64,000 bases of DNA, from the NCBI GenBank assembly GCA_016709765.1, contig JADJMD010000013.1, forward strand, positions 558,001 through 622,000, read 5' to 3'. Under the pieces are notes generated by a model that saw only the letters and a program-made list of their open reading frames with translations, was not told where the DNA came from and did not search any database. Made by a program: the position numbers and the translations under genes. Source of the DNA: Ignavibacteriales bacterium (GTDB lineage Bacteria; Bacteroidota; Ignavibacteria; Ignavibacteriales; Ignavibacteriaceae). Of the stretch, positions 59,020 through 64,000 are shown piece by piece. Position 1 is the first letter of the stretch, and every line of letters begins with the position of its first letter.

Positions 59020-60393
59020 CTATTTATTCCAGATACCTGTAGCTTTTCCATTAATAATTTTAAGATACTGAATTGGGGCCCAGATAGAAAAAAAGATCAA
59101 GCATACTATTGTTGATACCATAATCCCGGTTATTCCAAATCCGGCGTACTTTGCTAAATAGATTGATAAGGGAATGTTTAAAAGTGCAGTAAAGATAGAA
59201 TAATAAAGCTGAACTCTAACTTTACCAACTCCATAAATAAAATACCCGAATATATTATTCCAGTTAGCTAAGATTACAAAAATCGTTGCAGCAAATGAAA
59301 GTGCAAATGGTACATTTATTTGGGGTCCGACCCAAATTTTATAAACCCAATTTGAAATCAGCAGCATAATTATGGCAGAAAAAGATAATATCAACCAGAT
59401 AAAAATTAATTTTCTCATAGAATTTTTTATCCAATCAAATTCTTTTTTAACATATGCTTCTGTAAACGCAGACCAGAAAGGTGCTAGCACCACATTAAAA
59501 ACCATCGGGACAATATAAAAATATCTATAAGCTACATTATAGGTTACAACCGGTTCGGGTCCATAAAGTTGTGTTATTACAATATTTCCTGTAGTAAAAA
59601 CAATTAGGCTTGAAATTTGAATCACAAAAAACTGCATACCGAGTCTTACTAAATCCGAAGAATACTTGAAGTTTATATAACTGATCTTCGGTGATATTAT
59701 TTTAAACTGACCATTAAACAAGTACAATGAGGCAGTAAGAAAAACTATTATGGGAATGGACGCAGATACTATACCAAAGATAGTTAAAGATGATTCACAA
59801 AAAAGAGAAAGCAGATATACGGTAACTAAAGTTGAAGTGTTTATTATTAAACTTAATACCCCATTTAATGCTGGTCTCTGATCCGCATTAATTATTGATG
59901 TTAAAAGTTTTAATAAAAATTGAACAAGGAATAGAACAACTACATAGAGAACAAGATTGTTTAATAACGCCAGGTAATTTTCCGGAGCGTTAAGAAGGTG
60001 CGCCCAGTTAAATAAACCGTGCACAAATATGTAGATAACCATTATACTAAATATTCCAATTGCAAATACAGCATAAGCAGTACTGATATAATATTTAGCT
60101 AGTTTTAAATCATTAAGAGCTAAGGCTTCTGCAAGTTTATTTCTTAAACCATTACCTAACCCAAAATCCAAATTAATAAGCCAGCTTAGAATTGACGCAA
60201 GCGTAAGCCAAATACCATAATCAGTTTTACCAAGATAATTTATTGCTACCGGAATAATGGCCATTATTGAAAGGAAATTAAAAACATGAAGGACGAAAAG
60301 TATGATAATATTCTTCTTTGCTCTTTCTGAACGAGAAGAGTCTTTAAAATTAAAAAGTTCTGCAAGAGAATATTTTAGATTTAAAAATTTCAA
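59020..60393 (-). CDS. Polysaccharide flippase (MOP/Wzx superfamily)
   Basis: 457 residues with about 12-14 hydrophobic segments and few charged stretches. The N-terminal part (IIILFVLHVFNFLSIMAIIPVAINYLGKTDYGIWLTLASI) has the LGxxxYGxW signature of Wzx/RfbX-type lipid-linked oligosaccharide flippases, then LDFGLGNGLRNKLAEALA. The reading frame opens with TTG at 60393; the next Met falls inside TM1, so TTG is the probable start. It is transcribed away from a second flippase gene. A TATTTTTG box at 60447-60454 on the minus strand could be its -7 element, but no -33 TTG is at the right distance. Confidence 0.88.
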   Translation of the reverse strand: MKFLNLKYSLAELFNFKDSSRSERAKKNIIILFVLHVFNFLSIMAIIPVAINYLGKTDYGIWLTLASILSWLINLDFGLGNGLRNKLAEALALNDLKLAKYYISTAYAVFAIGIFSIMVIYIFVHGLFNWAHLLNAPENYLALLNNLVLYVVVLFLVQFLLKLLTSIINADQRPALNGVLSLIINTSTLVTVYLLSLFCESSLTIFGIVSASIPIIVFLTASLYLFNGQFKIISPKISYINFKYSSDLVRLGMQFFVIQISSLIVFTTGNIVITQLYGPEPVVTYNVAYRYFYIVPMVFNVVLAPFWSAFTEAYVKKEFDWIKNSMRKLIFIWLILSFSAIIMLLISNWVYKIWVGPQINVPFALSFAATIFVILANWNNIFGYFIYGVGKVRVQLYYSIFTALLNIPLSIYLAKYAGFGITGIMVSTIVCLIFFSIWAPIQYLKIINGKATGIWNK

Positions 60394-60506
60394 AATTATT
60401 ATGGCTTAAGATTATTAATTAAACTCATTTAGTATTAACGCGTATGCAAAAATAAGCAAAGAATTTTGCTAAATTTACATATTAGAACCCATTCATCTAT
60501 AAGGAA

Positions 60507-61844
60507 ATGAAGGAAATCCAGAACATTATTTATATGCTTCGTACCAAATTTTCGCACAATTCGGCTGCTGAAATGAGTTGGGTAGTTTTTGGACAAGTTG
60601 TCTCTGTTGTTTTAGGATTTATTCTTCTAAAAATTCTGTCTTCCTTGGGCAAAGAAGAATTTGGCATCTATGCATTGATTATAACATTAACAGTGCTGTT
60701 CGGGCTTTTATTTTATGGTCCAATTCAGCAAGGATTTCTAAGATTTTATTATTCCTACGTTGAGAAACATCTTGCAAAGGTTTTTGTAAAATTCTTTTAT
60801 AAAGTTTTATTTGTTTCGGGAATTATTTTTTTAACGCTGGCAGTAATCTTTTATTTATTCTCGTTTTCATTTGAATTTAATCAACCCTCATTACTTATTT
60901 TTGCTGCTGGACTATTTATAATCTCTTTTAAAATAGATGAATTTTTCAATTCACTTCTGAATCTTCTTAGAAAAAGAAAGGAAAATGCGTTCCTTCAGGG
61001 AATAGAAAAATCAGTGACTATCTGCCTACTCCTCCTATTAGTCTATATTAATGAGCTTAAGTTGGTTAACGTGTTTATAGGTATGGTGTTAATCACTTCT
61101 GCATTTGCTGCAATAAAAATAAATTTGTTTAATAAATATCTTCCCGATGAAATTCCAATCTCTACTCAAGAATTAAATCCTTTAAATAAAAAAATAAAAA
61201 AAGAATTGATAGTTTATATTTCGCCATTCTTAATCTGGGGAATTGGTGCGTGGCTTCAATTGAATGGAGAAAAGTGGATAATTAATGGATATCTCACAAC
61301 ATCTGACGTAGGGATCTATGCAATAATGATGGCGCTTGTGAATGCATTAATCGTGATTCCATCAAATATAGTTTCTGAAATTTCACTGCCTCTGATATTC
61401 AAACAATATGCGGACTTAAATAAAACAGACAATGTCACCGAAGGCGGAAACTATATTAAAATCAATATTATTTTTGTTGCAGTGATTACATTTTTTGCGT
61501 GTGGCATTACATATCTGGTGGGAGAAGAGCTTATTGTTCTTGTAAGCGACAGATCATATACAATATTCTGGGACCTTCTTCCTCTATTGTGTTTAGGTTA
61601 CGGCCTTTTTCTTACTGGGCAAGCTCAAACGACCTTAGGACTTGCGCTCAATCTGCCGCATAAATACTTGTGGCCAAAAATTAGCACTGGGATTTTATCA
61701 GTTGGATTGAATTTTCTCTTTATTAAGCATTTGGGAATAAAGGGTGTGGCCTATACATCTGTAATTGTTGGAATTTTTTATGTTCTCTATATTTCAGTTG
61801 TCAATAAAAGAATTCAAAATAAATTAGTAGTAAAATCAAAATGA
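60507..61844 (+). CDS. Polysaccharide flippase (MOP/Wzx superfamily), second copy
   Basis: 445 residues, 12-14 membrane segments. The N-terminal SWVVFGQVVSVVLGFILLKILSSLGKEEFGIYAL carries the flippase LGxxxFGxY pattern. Near the middle NGYLTTSDVGIYAIMMALVNAL is another conserved stretch. It is not closely similar to the divergent flippase at 59020. AAGGAA lies just upstream of the ATG. It overlaps the CgeB-like gene by 4 bp (ATGA) and heads a rightward surface-glycan operon. Confidence 0.9.
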   Translation: MKEIQNIIYMLRTKFSHNSAAEMSWVVFGQVVSVVLGFILLKILSSLGKEEFGIYALIITLTVLFGLLFYGPIQQGFLRFYYSYVEKHLAKVFVKFFYKVLFVSGIIFLTLAVIFYLFSFSFEFNQPSLLIFAAGLFIISFKIDEFFNSLLNLLRKRKENAFLQGIEKSVTICLLLLLVYINELKLVNVFIGMVLITSAFAAIKINLFNKYLPDEIPISTQELNPLNKKIKKELIVYISPFLIWGIGAWLQLNGEKWIINGYLTTSDVGIYAIMMALVNALIVIPSNIVSEISLPLIFKQYADLNKTDNVTEGGNYIKINIIFVAVITFFACGITYLVGEELIVLVSDRSYTIFWDLLPLLCLGYGLFLTGQAQTTLGLALNLPHKYLWPKISTGILSVGLNFLFIKHLGIKGVAYTSVIVGIFYVLYISVVNKRIQNKLVVKSK

Positions 61845-62860
61845 AAATAGCTGCCATTCTAATGCAATACGATTATGGTATTCGTGAAAGAGGATTCTCG
61901 TACGAATACATTAATATTCTTTTGCCGCTAAAAGATGTGTTTGGTGAGGGTAACGTTGTTCACTTTGATTTTTATAATGAATTCAGAAACTCGGGTAAAG
62001 AGATGATGAATAAAAATTTGAAAGCTTTTATACAAAATGAAAATCCTGACGTTGCTCTTTTCTGTTTATATGAAGATGAATTTGATCCTGCTGTATTAGA
62101 TGAACTTAAAGAAATCACAAGAACTGTTGTTTACTTTTTTGATGATCCATGGCGGCAGTCATTTGTAAAAAAATGGATCAAACATTTTACATCTTTCTCA
62201 ACTCCTGATTATTACATGTTCAACAAATATAAACTTGAAGGAGTTCAGAATGTTTTTTTTACACCTTTCGGCTTTAATGTTAACATTTATAAAAAAACTG
62301 AAACCGATAAAAAGTATGAGGTTAGTTTTGTTGGTGGATATGGTCCGCTACGCAAATGGATTTTTACTGAACTTGAGAGACAGGGAATCAAAGTAAACGT
62401 ATTCGGGCGCGGATGGGGTTCAGAAGCAAAGTGGCTTTCACATGATGAGATGGTTTTGATTTTTAATCAAAGTAAAATAAATCTTAATTTATCTAATGCT
62501 ACAGATAATGATTTTAGATTTTTGTCATGGTCACTCAAATCACCTAAAGCGCTTAAGCAGTTAATTTTATTAAAGAAGAATAAAGAACAAATAAAAGGCA
62601 GACATTATGAGATAAATGCATGCGGAGGATTTCAATTAAGCTATTTTGTTCCAGGTTTAAATCTTGCCTATGAAATTGATAAAGAAATTGCTGTGTATGA
62701 GAATCTTATTTCTCTTCCAAAAATAATAAAATACTTTTTAGAGGATAATGAACTTCGCGAAAAGATTGCATTTGCTGGATATGAACGCTCACTAAAAAAT
62801 CATACAGCTCAAAATTATTTAAAAGTATTAGTTGATAAAGTGATGTTTGGAAATCTTTGA
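61841..62860 (+). CDS. Glycosyltransferase, CgeB/GT1-like
   Basis: 339 residues, cytoplasmic. Features of CgeB-type glycosyltransferases: DDPWRQSFVKKWIKHF after a first Rossmann half, TPFGFNVNIYKKTETDKKYEVSFVGGYGPLRKWIF, VFGRGWG, the donor-site region INLNLSNATDND, then GRHYEINACGGFQLSYFVPGL and a C-terminal helix (YLKVLVDKVM). Sugar donor and acceptor are unknown. It overlaps both neighbours and belongs to the polysaccharide operon. Confidence 0.85.
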   Translation: MKIAAILMQYDYGIRERGFSYEYINILLPLKDVFGEGNVVHFDFYNEFRNSGKEMMNKNLKAFIQNENPDVALFCLYEDEFDPAVLDELKEITRTVVYFFDDPWRQSFVKKWIKHFTSFSTPDYYMFNKYKLEGVQNVFFTPFGFNVNIYKKTETDKKYEVSFVGGYGPLRKWIFTELERQGIKVNVFGRGWGSEAKWLSHDEMVLIFNQSKINLNLSNATDNDFRFLSWSLKSPKALKQLILLKKNKEQIKGRHYEINACGGFQLSYFVPGLNLAYEIDKEIAVYENLISLPKIIKYFLEDNELREKIAFAGYERSLKNHTAQNYLKVLVDKVMFGNL

Positions 62861-63639
62861 GTTCAACTTTTAGACATATCGTCAAGCAGTTTGGCTTTAA
62901 TCCAAAACAAATGATTCGTTCATTTAGAGGCATTTTTCCTTTCCTAAAAAATTATTTCAGTATAAAAAGTGAACTTAAAAAAAACAACAACGGTTTTGCG
63001 ATAAAAAAAATCCTTCCGAATTTCTTCGATAGATATGATCAGGCTGGATCAATGCCAGAACATTATTTTTATCAGGATCTTTATATTGCTCAAAAGATAT
63101 ATAAGACTCATCCGCAAAAGCATGTGGATATCGGTTCACGAATCGATGGATTTGTTGCTCATGTTGCATCGTTCATAGAGTTAGAAGTTTTTGACATACG
63201 AAAAATTGATCAGAAGATTCCATCTGTGAGTTTTATTCAGGCTGATTTGATGGATGAGAATTTTAATCTCAAAAATTACTGTGACTCAATTTCCTGTCTT
63301 CATGCAATTGAACATTTTGGTCTTGGCAGATATGGGGACCCACTGAAAGTTACAGGGCATCTTATTGGTTTAGCTAATATATACGGACTTCTAAAAGCAG
63401 GAGGTAAGTTTTATTTTTCAACACCAATCGGGCCACAAAGGATAGAGTACGATGCACATAGAGTCTTTTCAGTACAGTATCTTCTTAATTTATTTGAACC
63501 ATTATATGATATTATCTCTTTTTCATATATAAATGATAACAATGAATTTTTTCCAGAAGTTGTTCTAAATAAAAAAAATGTTGCTAACAATTTCGATTGC
63601 CAGTATGGGTGTGGAATATTTGAGATGAAAAAGAAATGA
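62857..63639 (+). CDS. DUF268-type class I SAM methyltransferase
   Basis: 260 residues. DUF268 proteins occur in surface polysaccharide clusters; residues ~85-250 contain HVDIGSRIDGFVAHVASF (AdoMet-binding motif I variant), LEVFDIR, FIQADLMDENF, SCLHAIEHFGLGRYGDP and LKAGGKFYFSTPIGPQRIEYDAHRVF. The start is taken as TTG at 62857, which overlaps the previous stop (TTGA) and keeps the family-like N-terminus FRHIVKQFGFNPKQMIRSFR; an ATG at 62911 would remove it. A sugar methyltransferase role is inferred from context. Confidence 0.85.
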   Translation: MSSTFRHIVKQFGFNPKQMIRSFRGIFPFLKNYFSIKSELKKNNNGFAIKKILPNFFDRYDQAGSMPEHYFYQDLYIAQKIYKTHPQKHVDIGSRIDGFVAHVASFIELEVFDIRKIDQKIPSVSFIQADLMDENFNLKNYCDSISCLHAIEHFGLGRYGDPLKVTGHLIGLANIYGLLKAGGKFYFSTPIGPQRIEYDAHRVFSVQYLLNLFEPLYDIISFSYINDNNEFFPEVVLNKKNVANNFDCQYGCGIFEMKKK

Positions 63640-64000
63640 GCAGCAACTCACTGGTTTCAGTTATCATCCCGACTTTTAATTCATCTAAATACATTCTGGA
63701 AACTATCAGATCTGTCGAAGAGCAATCTCATCAGAATTATGAAATTATCATTGTCGATGATGAATCAACTGATAACACAGAGACACTCGTTAAGCTAAGG
63801 CAAAAAATAAACGATAAAATAAAATTCTACAAAATAAAGCATGCTGGAAGACCTTCCGTCCCGAGAAATTTTGGAATTCATAAATCGAATGGTGAATTTA
63901 TTGCTTTTTTAGATTCCGATGATTTGTGGGAACGTAACAAACTGAAAGAACAGTTGATTGTGTTTAAAACGAATCCAGAACTTTTTTTTGTTTACTCAAC
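63636..64000 (+). CDS. Glycosyltransferase family 2, truncated by window edge
   Basis: The ATG at 63636 overlaps the preceding stop by 4 bp. The 121 visible codons show a GT2 GT-A domain: VSVIIPTFNSSKYILETIRS, SVEEQSHQNYEIIIVDDEST, AGRPSVPRNFGI and the metal-binding DSD in FIAFLDSDDLWERNKL. It continues beyond the right edge. It is the fourth gene of the rightward surface-glycan operon. Confidence 0.94.
   Translation, partial: MSSNSLVSVIIPTFNSSKYILETIRSVEEQSHQNYEIIIVDDESTDNTETLVKLRQKINDKIKFYKIKHAGRPSVPRNFGIHKSNGEFIAFLDSDDLWERNKLKEQLIVFKTNPELFFVYS

Noticed and set aside
60447..60454. TATTTTTG promoter box before the leftward flippase
   Set aside because: The -7 box is perfect, but no TTG lies 19-21 nt upstream, so it was not listed as a feature.
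1..64000. tRNA, rRNA, IS element, prophage or integrase
   Set aside because: No cloverleaf-like intergenic sequence, transposase, integrase or phage gene was seen on either strand; a tRNA scan would be needed to exclude tRNAs fully.

Overview
The window looks like a chromosomal segment of an AT-rich, Gram-negative bacterium of the Bacteroidota/Chlorobi side, most likely Ignavibacteria-like. This is inferred, not computed. The signs are lipid A genes (lpxB, lpxK), a secreted protein with a type IX secretion (T9SS) C-terminal sorting domain, and promoter boxes of the form TTG-N19/20-TAnnTTTG, the Bacteroidota primary-sigma pattern. Frequent TTG starts and intergenic GTCATTCC inverted repeats fit the same picture. 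No rRNA, tRNA, CRISPR array, IS element or prophage was seen.

Layout. 1-2.1 kb: end-truncated alpha/beta hydrolase, a NUDIX hydrolase and the wreck of an FAD oxidoreductase. 2.1-5.0 kb: two adjacent sensor kinases, one with the phosphoacceptor His apparently replaced by Ser. 5.1-8.7 kb: a very large exported metallopeptidase/propeller/barrel protein. 8.8-19.2 kb: the most unusual region. It holds a secreted protein made of eleven 16-residue repeats behind a sigma-54-type promoter, an adjacent sigma-54 activator, a giant Ser/Thr kinase-ATPase-TPR protein, and the permeases and ATPases of a peptide-type ABC transporter with no binding protein. The permease, kinase and activator genes are packed as one operon.

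19.2-30 kb: housekeeping leftward genes (ispD, queA, ppdK, lpxK, acyltransferase, lpxB, methyltransferase, HAD phosphatase, T9SS protein). 30-37.3 kb: smc behind a GH2-like membrane protein, then tpiA. 37.5-43.6 kb rightward: MFS transporter, queC, queF, glnD, murI. 43.6-51 kb: asparaginase, Nfu, ogt, a small basic protein, aldo/keto reductase, plsY, gpsA, dgt. 51-57.3 kb: recG, then a four-gene cluster of two D-Ala-D-Ala-ligase-like ATP-grasp enzymes, a GNAT acetyltransferase and lysine 2,3-aminomutase. 57.4-58 kb: a decayed thioredoxin-like gene with an internal partial duplication. 58-64 kb: nadK, then the start of a surface polysaccharide locus (two flippases, CgeB-like glycosyltransferase, DUF268 methyltransferase, GT2) that runs off the right edge.

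How the parts work together: queC, queF and queA serve queuosine synthesis; lpxB, lpxK and the acyltransferase serve the outer membrane; plsY and gpsA serve phospholipid synthesis. The two candidates for undescribed biology are (1) the kinase / sigma-54 activator / repeat-protein / peptide-transporter locus at 8.8-18.7 kb and (2) the ATP-grasp pair / GNAT / KamA cluster at 53.5-57.3 kb.
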